64,000 bases of DNA from Trichoplax sp. H2 (Eukaryota; Placozoa; Uniplacotomia; Trichoplacea), in NCBI GenBank assembly GCA_003344405.1, contig NOWV01000012.1, positions 744,001 to 808,000 of the forward strand, in the 5' to 3' direction. Below, one piece after another: positions 63,929 to 64,000 of this stretch; positions within the stretch are counted from its first letter, which is position 1; each line of letters opens with the position of its first letter. Under the pieces are notes generated by a model. That model was not told the DNA's origin. It saw nothing but the letters and a program-made list of their open reading frames with translations, and did no database searches. A program made the translations under genes and the position numbers.

Positions 63929-64000
63929 CTAAAAACATTTTATTACATGCCTCCGTTATAAAGGAAATTAATTAACAAGAAATACCCAATATAAGGCTTT

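Overview
This is eukaryotic, animal-type DNA: AT-rich, with split genes whose exons are mostly 65-500 bp and bounded by GT...AG, and conserved metazoan genes (NAA15, FBXW8, SELENOH, a TMEM39-like gene, a macro-domain PARP). Single-exon rhodopsin-type GPCRs, TIR/Death/Roc-COR domains and compact introns suggest an early-branching metazoan. A placozoan (Trichoplax or Hoilungia type) is my best inference, but the sequence alone does not prove it. I assembled exon chains by reading both strands, placing splice sites and checking that reading phase is kept across every junction.

Layout: (1) 35-526 (+) 3' end of a TMEM39-like membrane protein. (2) 527-2627 spacer with a decayed ~135-bp tandem repeat. 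(3) 2628-7286 (+) complete 13-exon FBXW8. (4) 7941-9026 (-) SELENOH, with a UGA selenocysteine codon in a C-M-S-U redox motif. (5) 9030-12590 repeat-rich spacer, including a 413-bp tandem duplication and a broken copy of the neighbouring PARP gene's last codons. (6) 12719-20912 (-) macro-domain/WWE PARP of the PARP14 type, with an in-frame UGA in its first modelled exon. (7) 20918-24290 spacer with six almost identical 109-bp satellite units and two assembly gaps flanked by duplicated (haplotype-like) sequence. (8) 24292-34592 (-) one 19-exon gene of about 1637 codons joining SPRY-SPRY-NHR(Neuralized)-Roc-COR-Death-TIR. (9) 34.6-46.6 kb gene-poor DNA with a GTAC-rich cluster around an interstitial telomeric array, and an 85-bp hairpin tandem repeat next to a gap. 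(10) 46.6-60.6 kb a GPCR cluster: one intact gene, one with a truncated tail, and two pseudogenes sharing the same lesions. (11) 61902-63928 (-) the C-terminal 10 exons of NAA15, continuing past the right edge.

The most notable item is the SPRY-SPRY-NHR-Roc-COR-Death-TIR gene. Its front end is built of protein-binding modules typical of E3-ligase adaptors. Its centre is a Roc-COR unit whose Walker A and NKxD motifs look lost, and its back end is an innate-immune/cell-death pair (Death plus a TIR that keeps the conserved Glu of NAD-cleaving TIRs). All 18 introns join in phase, which argues for one real gene. I do not know a described family with this order. The macro-PARP upstream of it on the same strand also belongs to an NAD+/ADP-ribose-using class, but any functional link is speculation.
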